A model generated the notes under the pieces. The model was not told where the DNA came from and did not search any database. It saw only the letters and a program-made list of their open reading frames with translations. Below, in pieces: positions 43,201 through 52,387 of a stretch of 64,000 bases of DNA; the first letter of the stretch is position 1, and each line of letters opens with the position of its first letter. The position numbers and the translations under genes are program-made. Source of the DNA: Candidatus Thalassarchaeaceae archaeon (GTDB lineage: Archaea > Thermoplasmatota > Poseidoniia > Poseidoniales > Thalassarchaeaceae); the NCBI GenBank assembly GCA_943841885.1, contig CALSZZ010000001.1:329156-393155 (forward strand), read 5' to 3'.

Positions 43201-44949
43201 TATTTTTAAATCATTTATTTTTGCATCGACTTCAATCATTTTTAATGCATAATCAGAAGAATTAGACAAGATCATTACATCATCAAGTATAATATTACCA
43301 AAATAAGTAACATCTGAATTATCTATATTTAATGAAACTTGAGAAACTACATCTTTAACTAATATATTTTTTAACTGTAAGTCGATACTATTCTTAATAA
43401 GAATTCCATGTTGATCTCCGATAGATGAGCAAACAAAACAACTAACATTTTTCCCACCACTCATTACGGTATTTGAATCATGGAAAAATATACCTGCGCC
43501 ATCTTCGGAATCAGATTGGCCAACTCCATTTTCACTTGTATATACATTAGAAAGTTCAACATTACTAGAGTCAAAAATGTATACTCCATTTTTTATATTA
43601 TTATTACTCACTATTAGATCAACCCTAGGATGAAATTCACGGAAATCTACGCCATTGGCCCCATTCTCTGATGCGACCCAATTGTTACCCATTACTCCTC
43701 CTTTCATCATTAATATGCCTGGTCCGATTGAATTATTTACGATTAAGTTATTAATCACAGCTGGGCCTTTTGAGCCCCAACTTACACTTCTAAAAAATAA
43801 TCCAGCCCGGTCATTAATTGGAGCAGAAAAAGATGTTTGTCCATTGTTTAAAAAAGTAGCATTTTCTATTTTGGTAGAAGAGTCTGTCATATATGCCCTT
43901 AGCCCTACGGCAATATTATCTTCTATTATAGCGCCATCTATATGGACTCCACTAGTATTAATATCAAATGCTGCATAACCTAATCCAGAAGTTTTTGCAT
44001 TTGGCCCTCCTGTACCTCTAAGTTCTAAATTTTCAAAAATTGCGTTTGTGAGTAAATTTGAATATTGACTATGATTATACCGTTCAACCATTATTCCACG
44101 ATATTGGCTATTTTCTACAACTATGTCTGAAAAGGTTGGCCTAGTAGTCCAAGCCTCTGTTTGATGTCTAACAAATATACCATTATCACAGCGATTAATA
44201 TTTGTATTTGTTAGTAGCGGAATTGAGTCTTCAACCCAGACACCTGCAGATACCGATAAAGTTGCACCAGAAATATTTGAAATATTGATGTCAGAAAATA
44301 ATCCTCCTGCTTTACCCCAGAAATTCAAACCACGAGTTATTAATCCATCTATATTTGCACCATTTACAACTGGAGCGGATTCAAAGCCGATTGATAGCCC
44401 TATTCCGTACCTCCAAGATGATGAAAATCCGTGTACATCTTGGCCCCCTCCTTCAATAGTCAGATTTGTTATTATTGGTGATGCCCCATCAAATAAATCT
44501 ACGGCTACACTATCCGCATTGATTATGATTAGATTATTTATAATGGGGTCGCTTCCGTAAATTGTTACACCGTATTTTGCATCATTAATTGTCAAATTAT
44601 CAATTATAGAATTATGACTATTACTTGTCACATTAAATACAATACCGTCATGATTTCCAGAACTAGCCTCTAATGTGACTGGAGAATTTTCTGTACCTTG
44701 GACACTTATTCTGCCATCAATTACTATATTTTCTTCATCTCCCAAAACAATATTTGTCCCAGGTTGTACAATTAGTATTTGACCAGTTTGGACATTAAAA
44801 CCGTCCTCAAGAAAGACTGAGCCAGACCAAACTACAGTTGTTTTACTAGACTGGGAAGCAGTAGTAGTAATGGTTCCGATGCTTGAGATTAAGATAATGA
44901 ATACTAGAAAGATAGCACGCTTCTGAAAATGAGAGAAGTGTACATCCAT
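40291..44949 (-). CDS. Giant surface protein: right-handed parallel beta-helix N-half, PKD-like repeats, C-terminal TM
   Basis: 1552 aa; signal, repeated DN/NN beta-helix coils, repeated SxDPDxDxxxYxWS PKD-like motifs, C-terminal TM (PILIFSMIIFSLLGIYFV). Confidence 0.85.
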   Translation of the reverse strand: MDVHFSHFQKRAIFLVFIILISSIGTITTTASQSSKTTVVWSGSVFLEDGFNVQTGQILIVQPGTNIVLGDEENIVIDGRISVQGTENSPVTLEASSGNHDGIVFNVTSNSHNSIIDNLTINDAKYGVTIYGSDPIINNLIIINADSVAVDLFDGASPIITNLTIEGGGQDVHGFSSSWRYGIGLSIGFESAPVVNGANIDGLITRGLNFWGKAGGLFSDINISNISGATLSVSAGVWVEDSIPLLTNTNINRCDNGIFVRHQTEAWTTRPTFSDIVVENSQYRGIMVERYNHSQYSNLLTNAIFENLELRGTGGPNAKTSGLGYAAFDINTSGVHIDGAIIEDNIAVGLRAYMTDSSTKIENATFLNNGQTSFSAPINDRAGLFFRSVSWGSKGPAVINNLIVNNSIGPGILMMKGGVMGNNWVASENGANGVDFREFHPRVDLIVSNNNIKNGVYIFDSSNVELSNVYTSENGVGQSDSEDGAGIFFHDSNTVMSGGKNVSCFVCSSIGDQHGILIKNSIDLQLKNILVKDVVSQVSLNIDNSDVTYFGNIILDDVMILSNSSDYALKMIEVDAKINDLKILNANGGMYWSAKGISKSSMSNSVIYGIENGCLDLIDHIELLVSNTSIHCFSNNPTLDNSFVNFTRTNLFQNSSVQNSFILGDNNHIRWISSLYILTPSSSNDNNIFDIMWSIDVHTINQHLMNIPYADINLTFDFYEDNLTSTQPYSGNYLYGPFIGKRWTSQNGWESDNTVTSSCSYDGVQNNTSSFILDSDKSVICRLDISNQAPFIIWEIPEDDFQYSSASIVIFDATESWDLDLDEITFTWSSSLDGEFTFSCLNGENIDNYSYIIANDASQCLSDGVHQITLEVCDIENQCVNETRTIELVNLPPILSVGTMPKINYLGILYLGQTANISVLLDGTYDPEEGDLWCWLETSYEEPEIQEEPNCPEEISRSFVGAPNQFNVTVFASDGINPSRSWTFNVRLYNELPSAIMQISRVDNLSSNLVKLDGESTIDPEGDNVKFEFLSSIDGLLYSGLESTSTIEWLGYLSKGTHNITMRASDDLPNHAGLWTSYSIELEVLNSPPVALISQPINGIMAESGDLLKFESTGSGDWDLACSELIDNGSNLLCNPILSENEDLVSILWVSDKLVEPIGTDWTFETRLPSGNHNITLSLNDGSQQISSSPINIIINESAPILVLDSPMPDAQVNSNSPVLFDFRNSFDPDENSFLVSIHSDLMGVILQNKTTEYWYNDYLLAGTHILTIKLIDSNGMERIYTQKITVFESAPVANIHNLVDGQYIPPGEPVNLDASSSYDFDNDIVLYQWSLNDGTIISDNQQEFVNFNPGSIQINLLVQDSRGAQDATSINLTVGSSYPKLDNLIISIDSIEVNVPTEVYIYVTLDDSDGTTNQVNGEMLSGGISEVMIFRDDGEGSDEVADDDIWTYRSNWVVSEGNWVKIEIWALDGELVSQSQVETIPIIKQNNDNSLDWLFSAGLPILIFSMIIFSLLGIYFVKNRRIQIAKDIELIESWSAFVPRDLDDEFDKKEA

Positions 44950-45058
44950 GAATTAGCGAGTCATTGGCACTATGTAATCCCTTACTAAGAGTGATTATTA
45001 ATGTCTCATCAATCGTAGAAGTCATAAACACGTGGCAAGGGCGAGTATTAGTGAAATC

Positions 45059-45295
45059 ATGAGTACGGCTTTTGTTTTAATTAGGACGGCACCGGGAAGT
45101 GAACATTTAGTTTATCAAAAACTACTTGAAATTGAAGAAATTTCAGAAACGCATGTTTCTTATGGCGAATATGATTTAGTAGCTAGAATTGATTTTGAAA
45201 ATGAACGTAAAATGGCTAAGACATTAATTGGCGTCATGAGAGCCATACCTGGAGTTCAACATACTGAGACATTAATTGCAGTGGAGGCTCAATAA
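45059..45295 (+). CDS. Stand-alone Lrp/AsnC ligand-binding (RAM) domain protein
   Basis: STAFVLIRTAPGSEHLVYQKLLEIEEISETHVSYGEYDLVARIDFE...TLI; no HTH. Confidence 0.87.
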   Translation: MSTAFVLIRTAPGSEHLVYQKLLEIEEISETHVSYGEYDLVARIDFENERKMAKTLIGVMRAIPGVQHTETLIAVEAQ

Positions 45296-45528
45296 TGGCA
45301 GTTGGATTTGTTTTGATAACAACTAACCCTGGAAAGGAAGTGGAAGTTAGAGAAGCTGTAAGTAAATTTGAGACCGTTGTTGGGCAATGGATTGTTTTCG
45401 GTATGCATGATCTATTTGTTAAAATAGAAGCTGAAGAAGAGTCTGAATTAACAAGGTGCATTATCCAAGATATAAGAAATATACCAGGAATTTCAGAAAC
45501 GAGAACTTTAATTGGTGCTGAAATATAA
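45295..45528 (+). CDS. Stand-alone Lrp/AsnC ligand-binding (RAM) domain protein, tandem paralogue
   Basis: AVGFVLITTNPGKEVEVREAVSKFETVVGQWIVFGMHDLFVKIEAE; start overlaps upstream stop (TAATG). Confidence 0.87.
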   Translation: MAVGFVLITTNPGKEVEVREAVSKFETVVGQWIVFGMHDLFVKIEAEEESELTRCIIQDIRNIPGISETRTLIGAEI

Positions 45529-47700
45529 TTATATTATTGTAGATATCATTCTTAATAACTCATTTGCTGCGTTATTACATTCAGCTTTTCTAAATCTACC
45601 TAAAGCTTCTCTCCAGTGTGAAAGTTGCCTTTCGGGCTCCAATAATCCTTTCCAGAACCATTTTTGTGCAGATATTCTTCGATATGCGGCTATATCTTCT
45701 CGTAAAAATTTCTTAGAAATATTGGTATGTTTTTCAGTTAACCAATTTGGGTAATTAGTTCCTGATGCCTCTAAAGTTGCATGTATCAAACTAATTTTAT
45801 CAAGTAAATTGTTACAATTCTCAATTTCATTTTTTGCTGCTTCAATTGATTCTGAAGAGGCGGCATTATTTTCTCTTACAGATAGGCGAGATCTTAAATC
45901 AAGAATTCTTAATCTTGGATGATTATGACCTAATTGTGATTCTAATAAACTTCTTGAAGTCGCTGCAGAGGAGAGATCTTGTAATTCTGATGCGATTGAA
46001 AATTTTAAAAGATTTATAGAAAGCATTGCCGGATTTTTTTGTTCCGAAGGTAGATCAGAAATATCTAAAATGCTAATTCTTTGGTTTATTTTTTCTGCTA
46101 AAGAATGATTTATAGGTCCAGGTAGTCTATCATCATATAATCTGACAAGTGTAGAAATTTCATGCTTTATTCTCTGTACAGGATCAAGTTCTTCCATTGC
46201 CTGAGAATCTAAATCTTCTGCAAGATTATAATTCCCCTTGATTCTTGCAAGTCGGGCCTGGCGGAGTTTCTTTCTTGGGCCCTCTGGAAGAACTCCAATA
46301 TGTAAATCTGCAATTTCAGTTTCACCCCTCTCTAATGCTATATCAGATGCCATTTCCCTCAACAGACTATTATCACAAATTTCTATAGCCTGGTCTGCAA
46401 TGATGGCCGCGGCTGCACTATCTTGGTTGATTATTTCAGAAAGATTGGTGATTAACCATTCAGAATCGAGATCTTGTCCAGACTTAAGTCGGAAATGTGC
46501 TTCCAACCTTTTTGCCCTATATCCTTCACGTTTGGCCCATTTTTTGGCCATTTTTGAATTTAGTGCATATGAACTTTCTAAAGAGAAATTATTTCTACGG
46601 ACATTTCGTATTAGATGATGTGTTTCTAATTCATTACCTAACCATCTTAATATTGCTGAATTATCTAATTCACTGGTTCCTGAAGGATAGAATAATTCAT
46701 CATAATTCAAAGGTATTGGAGATAAGCATAATTCATCTAAGGTTTCTAATCCTTCTTCACTGAGTCTTTTTAATACTGTAGATTTTACATATTCTTGAAC
46801 TGCTTCAATTTTTTCTGGAATTTCTTCTTCTGGAGACCATAAATGTAGTGCTAAAGGATGTCCTCCTAATGATTTTGTTACTTTCAAAGCAGAATCCTCA
46901 TCTAAATCAATTGGCAGAATATTTCTCGCATATTCGTATGAGAGCCCATCTAATCTTATAGTTTCATAATTTGGTAAATCTCTGAATGGGCTAGGTGCCC
47001 TTACTATAACTAAAACAGATGATTGAATATTAGATATTGCAGAAAGTAGGATTTCAATATTGTTAATATGTCTTTGATTTAATTCTTGTATTTCATCAAT
47101 AATTAATAAATTTCGTGAGGAGTCGAGATTCGTTGCAATGGCTTCTGGTGACGACCATCCAGATTGGCCCAGCCACATTTCAGCTATTGATGAAATATCG
47201 GAATCGCCTCCACAAGATGCCCAACGTAAGATCCACCCCTTTGCCATTAGAGAATCTGCGACTCCTCGGGCAAGACTTGTTTTACCTATTCCAGGAAGAC
47301 CGTTGAGAAGTATATTTTTTCCATTTTCTAATAAATCATGAATTTTCTTTATGTCCTGGTCCCTCCCATGAAGGGTTGTTAAATTAGGAACTGGTCCAAA
47401 ACTACGATATTTCCTAGATTTTGGTGTTTCACTGGATAAAAGGGCCGTTAATCCTTTATTAGTTATGTGAATAACTATTCTTTTTCGGGAGCCAATGCCT
47501 GAAACGCGTGCACTTCTTGAAAATATAAAATTGTATTTTTCCAATGAGGATAGTGGCGTATGTAAGGCAGATCTTACTACACCCAATGATTCTGCAATCC
47601 CTGGAAGAGATTGTTCTCGAGGGATATCCCATTTAGCATCTTCATTACCTTGAAATTTTGATAAATGAGCGAGTATTCTTAACTCAGCCCCTGACAACAT
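45529..47700 (-). CDS. wHTH + STAND-type (NB-ARC/MalT-like) ATPase with helical C-terminal repeats
   Basis: N-terminal winged helix; Walker A GLPGIGKTSLARG; Walker B NLLIIDEIQEL; GGHPLALHLW (GxP motif). Confidence 0.8.
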   Translation of the reverse strand: MLSGAELRILAHLSKFQGNEDAKWDIPREQSLPGIAESLGVVRSALHTPLSSLEKYNFIFSRSARVSGIGSRKRIVIHITNKGLTALLSSETPKSRKYRSFGPVPNLTTLHGRDQDIKKIHDLLENGKNILLNGLPGIGKTSLARGVADSLMAKGWILRWASCGGDSDISSIAEMWLGQSGWSSPEAIATNLDSSRNLLIIDEIQELNQRHINNIEILLSAISNIQSSVLVIVRAPSPFRDLPNYETIRLDGLSYEYARNILPIDLDEDSALKVTKSLGGHPLALHLWSPEEEIPEKIEAVQEYVKSTVLKRLSEEGLETLDELCLSPIPLNYDELFYPSGTSELDNSAILRWLGNELETHHLIRNVRRNNFSLESSYALNSKMAKKWAKREGYRAKRLEAHFRLKSGQDLDSEWLITNLSEIINQDSAAAAIIADQAIEICDNSLLREMASDIALERGETEIADLHIGVLPEGPRKKLRQARLARIKGNYNLAEDLDSQAMEELDPVQRIKHEISTLVRLYDDRLPGPINHSLAEKINQRISILDISDLPSEQKNPAMLSINLLKFSIASELQDLSSAATSRSLLESQLGHNHPRLRILDLRSRLSVRENNAASSESIEAAKNEIENCNNLLDKISLIHATLEASGTNYPNWLTEKHTNISKKFLREDIAAYRRISAQKWFWKGLLEPERQLSHWREALGRFRKAECNNAANELLRMISTII

Positions 47701-47757
47701 ATGACATCGGAGAGGTCAAGGGTTCATGGGCATTAACCTACGGCGCATCACTGTAAC

Positions 47758-49485
47758 ATGCCAGTTGAACAGGCCAAATTGAATCTTCCAAGTAAATCTG
47801 GAGTCTATCTTTTTCGTAGAATGGATGGGAGAGTAATGTACGTTGGCAAAGCTACTAACTTACATTCAAGAGTGCGTTCTTACTTCTCTTCGAACCCCGA
47901 TAGGAAAATGATTCCAAGTCTTATTATGGAATCTGACGATATTGAATATATAGTAACGCAGTCCCCTAGTGAGGCCCTCATACTGGAGAGACAGTTAATT
48001 CGTAAACATAAACCAAGATATAATTCAAGATTAAAAGATGATAAATCATATCCATTTATTTCTTTAACGAAGGAAAAGTTTCCAAGAATTCGTTACACAA
48101 GATTTCCTTCTGATGGAGATTTGAGATGGGGGCCTTTTCCTGATGCTGGAGCGGCAAAAAGAGTAATTCAGTTGCTTAGAAGTCAATTTGGAATCAGAGA
48201 CAAAGATTGTAATGGAAAGGATGGATGTTTTTCGAAGCACATTGGACTATGTCGAGGCCCTTGTGTAGATCCAGATGGTTATCCAGAAATAGTAAACGCT
48301 GTAATCAGTGTACTAGATGGTAATGCAGGGGCATTAATTAGATCCTTACAAGACGAAATGGATAAAGAATCAAAATCTCTAAGATATGAAAGGGCTGCAT
48401 TAATCAGAGATATGATTGGAACAGTTCAAAGAACAATATCTCAACAAATTATTCATAGTCGTTTTTACCAAGATTGTGATGCTATAGGATTTGCATCTAG
48501 AGAAGATACAGGGTCGGTAACAATATTACATGCTAAGAATGGCGTCATTCAGGGCCAGGTAGATTACCCATTAATTCATAGAGGAGATATTTCAGAATCT
48601 GTTGCATGTGTATTGTCTGAACATTATGCAAATAGGAAGCCCCCTCAAACGCTCCTAATTCCTTCTCCTTTGGGGGATTCAATGGAAAATTGGCTAGATA
48701 GTAAAAGAGAAGGGAAGATCAAGATAAGGATTCCGAAACGTGGTGAATTTGCTAAATTGAGGAGAATGGCTGATAAAAATGCAGAGATACATGTATTAAG
48801 GCATCGGAAAATTAGTTCAGGAAGTCTAGAACAAAATGCTGCAAATGATTGTGCTAAATTACTAAAACTAGATTCAATGGATTATGTTGTATGTTTTGAT
48901 ATGGCTCAAATGTCCGGAGAGGAGCGAGTTGGGGCCTCCGTTGTCCTACGTAAAGGCAGACCAAATAAAAAAGAATATAGAACATATAGAGTCAAAACTG
49001 ATGCCCTTGATGATTTGAGAATGATGTCAGAAGTAATTGAAAGATGGTTAAAAAGACAAGAAGAATGGCCAGATTTATTACTTCTTGATGGAGGTAAAAC
49101 TCACTTAAAAACGATAATGAATATGTTAGAAAAATATGATTTACATAATCGTTTTCCTGTTGCAGCGTTAGCAAAGAAGGAAGAAACGCTTCACATGATG
49201 CATAGGGATCCAATAATTTTGAATCGAAATGGAAGAGTATTGGTTCATGCTAGAGATGAAGCCCATAGATTTGTCAATAAATATCATAGGAAGAGGAGAG
49301 GGAAAAAAACACTTTTAGATCCCTTAGAAGAAATAGAAGGTCTGGGTGCAAAAAAAATACAATCTTTATTGCGTCAATTTGGAGGAAGAAAAGGAATAGA
49401 TTATGCAAATATTGAGGAATTAATGACAGCCCCCGGGATAGGTAAATCGATGGCGGAAAGAATATATCAACATCTCAATGGGTGA
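47758..49485 (+). CDS. uvrC: Excinuclease ABC subunit C
   Basis: GIY-YIG: SGVYLFRRMDGRVMYVGKATNLHSRVRSYF; UVR motif region; C-terminal HhH. Confidence 0.96.
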   Translation: MPVEQAKLNLPSKSGVYLFRRMDGRVMYVGKATNLHSRVRSYFSSNPDRKMIPSLIMESDDIEYIVTQSPSEALILERQLIRKHKPRYNSRLKDDKSYPFISLTKEKFPRIRYTRFPSDGDLRWGPFPDAGAAKRVIQLLRSQFGIRDKDCNGKDGCFSKHIGLCRGPCVDPDGYPEIVNAVISVLDGNAGALIRSLQDEMDKESKSLRYERAALIRDMIGTVQRTISQQIIHSRFYQDCDAIGFASREDTGSVTILHAKNGVIQGQVDYPLIHRGDISESVACVLSEHYANRKPPQTLLIPSPLGDSMENWLDSKREGKIKIRIPKRGEFAKLRRMADKNAEIHVLRHRKISSGSLEQNAANDCAKLLKLDSMDYVVCFDMAQMSGEERVGASVVLRKGRPNKKEYRTYRVKTDALDDLRMMSEVIERWLKRQEEWPDLLLLDGGKTHLKTIMNMLEKYDLHNRFPVAALAKKEETLHMMHRDPIILNRNGRVLVHARDEAHRFVNKYHRKRRGKKTLLDPLEEIEGLGAKKIQSLLRQFGGRKGIDYANIEELMTAPGIGKSMAERIYQHLNG

Positions 49486-49489
49486 TTAT

Positions 49490-50380
49490 ATGCCTAAAAT
49501 TAGTCCTTATGAAAATTTATTACTTTCAATAAGTAGATATTTAAAATTAAAAAAATATTCTTTAGTAGATATAGATAAATTAGTAAAAGAAGTCCCTAAA
49601 CGTTGGGAAAAATTTTCTGATGTAGTACTAATCCCAAGTTCCTCATTCAGAGATGAAGAATGGAAAACTCATGAAGAAGAAATATGGAAAATCATCACTG
49701 AATCTCTAGAAGTAAAAAGAGTTGGGAGAATTGGAGAAATTATTGGAGAAAAAAGAGAATCAACAGTGGAAATCTTGCACGGGGACAATGATTGGGTTAT
49801 TCGAAAAGAAAATGGAATAAAATATGGCTATCATTTGACGGAATGTATGTTCTCTTCTGGCAATATAAACGAAAGAAGAAGAATGGGTGAAATAATAACT
49901 AAAAATGAAATAATTATTGATTTGTTTTGCGGCATAGGATACTACACTTTACCAATATTAGTAAAGGATGAAGTAAAGCATGTATATTCTTGTGAATGGA
50001 ATAATAATGCAATAAATGCCTTGAGGTTTAATTTAGAAAATAATAATGTAACAAATAAATGTACAATAATTGAAGGAGATAATAGATTAACCACAGATAA
50101 ATTAGAAAATATTGCCGATAGGATACTTTTAGGTCTTCTTCCCTCAGCCGAGAAATCTTATGATATTGCATTGAAATGTCTGAAAGATAGTGGAGGAGTA
50201 TTGCACATTCATGGATTGGCACCATCCAATAATCATCAAAAACTAGCCTCTGAAACAACTGAAAGGTTGGAAAAATTAAATTTAAAATACAAGGTTAAAA
50301 AGATAGAAATAAATAAAATTAAATCTTATGCACCTCATTGGGATCATTTAGTTCTAGATGTCAGAATAGTAAAATTCTGA
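49490..50380 (+). CDS. taw2: tRNA wyosine-pathway aminocarboxypropyltransferase TYW2/Taw2-like
   Basis: YHLTECMFSSGNINERRRM, IIDLFCGIGYYTLP, APHWDHLVLDVRI. ORF opens 49478, ATG 49490 plausible. Confidence 0.82.
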   Translation: MPKISPYENLLLSISRYLKLKKYSLVDIDKLVKEVPKRWEKFSDVVLIPSSSFRDEEWKTHEEEIWKIITESLEVKRVGRIGEIIGEKRESTVEILHGDNDWVIRKENGIKYGYHLTECMFSSGNINERRRMGEIITKNEIIIDLFCGIGYYTLPILVKDEVKHVYSCEWNNNAINALRFNLENNNVTNKCTIIEGDNRLTTDKLENIADRILLGLLPSAEKSYDIALKCLKDSGGVLHIHGLAPSNNHQKLASETTERLEKLNLKYKVKKIEINKIKSYAPHWDHLVLDVRIVKF

Positions 50381-50432
50381 CTCTAACCATCAAAGCACTA
50401 GTATAATTTGCTATCAACTAACCGCAGAGTCA

Positions 50433-52304
50433 ATGGTTGAGGCTTTGGATGCTGAAATAATTGAAGGACATAGGTCTTTTGATATCAGAAAATATCCTTT
50501 CTTAGTTGATTTAAGTTTAGGTAAAAAGGTTGGAATTTTATTCACAACAGTAGCGGTTGTGGGGATAATTTTCATCTCGACGGTTTGGTCTGGTGCAGGA
50601 CCTGGTGGTTTTAGTAATTCAGAATATGAATGGTGGGAAACATCAGTTGATGAGCGAGAAAATATGGAATTGAATATGACAGGGTGGAGAAGTCAACTAC
50701 CAGTTGAAGGTATTTACTCTTGGTCTGGCCCAACAGAATACTTTGTAGAAGTTGATCTCCCAATCTCTGAGCAGGATGTAGGATATCCAGAACCTGCCCT
50801 AATGCATATCTCGTTATGGATGCCTGAAGTCCCACCTGGGGCAAAAGTACCCGTAATTGCAACAGTACACCCATACTATGATTTTGGAGGAGAAGGAGTT
50901 GTAGGTGCAGATTCTAATCCTAATACTATACCAGATGCAGGAGTCGGTTTATGGGTCTTAGAAGAATTCGTACCACATGGTTATGCTCTTGCCCAGATAT
51001 CAACATTCGGTACAGGTAAATCTACTCACTGTCAGGATGTAAAAGGTCTTGGTGAACAGATAGGAATTCAGGCAGCGGTTCACTGGCTTGGAGAACAAGA
51101 GTGGTCTAATGGTAATGTTGGATTGATGGGTAAGTCATATGCAGGAACAACGAATTGGGAGGCTGCACAAAATCCTTCTGAACATCTTAAGACTATTGTG
51201 CCAATATCTGGTTCAATTGGAGTACAACAAATGTTCTATCGAAATGGATCTAGCGAAGCTAGAGCAATGCTGTACGATGTACTCTATGAAGGAGCAACTG
51301 CTGATGCTACTACTGATGATATGAGATTCTGTTCTGATGATGCCATAGGCCCACTGAGTCCTTTTACTACATGGTTAGGCGCAGGTTTAGGGGGAGATGA
51401 ATGGAATGATTATTGGGATGAAAGATACCACTTACAGGATGTGATAGATAACTATGAAGGTAGTGTGTATATTGTTTGGGGCTTACAAGATTGGAATGTT
51501 GATCCGTATCATGCATTCCCAACACATCAGTTATTGAAGGATGCTGGAATAAATGTCCGAACTATTTCTGGACAATGGGGGCATAACTATCCTGATCAAC
51601 CCAGCGTTCATGAGGAATTAGAATCTGGATATGGAGGAGAGGCTTTTCCAAGTGTAACGAGGATGGATTGGGCAGTTGAATTATTTCCATGGTTTGAATT
51701 TTACTTGAAAAATATAGGTGAGGAACCTGAGTCATATGTACAAGTACAAAGAAATGATGGAGAGTGGCATATTGAAGAAACATGGCCAGCAGAAGATACC
51801 AAAGATGTACAGTATTCAATTGCTGATTGGGAAGGAGGAATGTCAGGAACGGTTAATTCTCAACAATCAATGACTATCACTAGCCTACCTCTAGCTAATG
51901 ATATGCATATCTCAGGGTTACCGACATTACATGTAGATGCTAGAACAAATATGTGCAATGGTGGGCAATTATTCGTAACAATGTTTGATGGTACATCGGG
52001 ATTGAGATTGGGTCATGCAACTATGGATGTTAGATATAGAGAAGGAGGATATGAATCACTACCAACATCTCCCATGACGAATTATAGGATGCTGATGGAA
52101 TTTAATCCCATGGATGTAATAATTCCTGAGGGGCATACTATTCAATTGGTGGTTACTGAAACTGGAGAAGATTACCTTCCTTCACCATGTGCATCGGTAG
52201 GGATGACAATATTTGCGGGATATCAAGTCCTAACTTTGCCTACTTTAGATAGACCTGTTGATCATCAAAATTGGTTTAATGCACCAAATTGGTGGGATGA
52301 ATAA
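50433..52304 (+). CDS. CocE/NonD / X-Pro dipeptidyl-peptidase (S15) family hydrolase, membrane-anchored
   Basis: N-terminal TM; GLMGKSYAGTTNWEAAQ nucleophile elbow; WGLQDWNVDP; HNYPDQPS; C-terminal jelly-roll. Confidence 0.87.
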   Translation: MVEALDAEIIEGHRSFDIRKYPFLVDLSLGKKVGILFTTVAVVGIIFISTVWSGAGPGGFSNSEYEWWETSVDERENMELNMTGWRSQLPVEGIYSWSGPTEYFVEVDLPISEQDVGYPEPALMHISLWMPEVPPGAKVPVIATVHPYYDFGGEGVVGADSNPNTIPDAGVGLWVLEEFVPHGYALAQISTFGTGKSTHCQDVKGLGEQIGIQAAVHWLGEQEWSNGNVGLMGKSYAGTTNWEAAQNPSEHLKTIVPISGSIGVQQMFYRNGSSEARAMLYDVLYEGATADATTDDMRFCSDDAIGPLSPFTTWLGAGLGGDEWNDYWDERYHLQDVIDNYEGSVYIVWGLQDWNVDPYHAFPTHQLLKDAGINVRTISGQWGHNYPDQPSVHEELESGYGGEAFPSVTRMDWAVELFPWFEFYLKNIGEEPESYVQVQRNDGEWHIEETWPAEDTKDVQYSIADWEGGMSGTVNSQQSMTITSLPLANDMHISGLPTLHVDARTNMCNGGQLFVTMFDGTSGLRLGHATMDVRYREGGYESLPTSPMTNYRMLMEFNPMDVIIPEGHTIQLVVTETGEDYLPSPCASVGMTIFAGYQVLTLPTLDRPVDHQNWFNAPNWWDE

Positions 52305-52387
52305 GTAATTATTTCTTATTTAGGAATATAATTAATGATGTAAGATAAGTGATGTATTTAATTCAGAAGTACTTCCTAAATAGGACC

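Noticed and set aside
46238-46618. 126-aa plus-strand ORF inside the STAND ATPase gene
   Set aside because: Shadow ORF opposite a long, motif-bearing CDS.
45529-47700. STAND ATPase as an Avs-type anti-phage defence gene
   Set aside because: N-terminal wHTH and lack of any visible effector domain or defence neighbours favour a transcription regulator.
52305-52370. aatgatgt as C box of a C/D guide RNA
   Set aside because: No matching D, C' or D' boxes at proper spacing.
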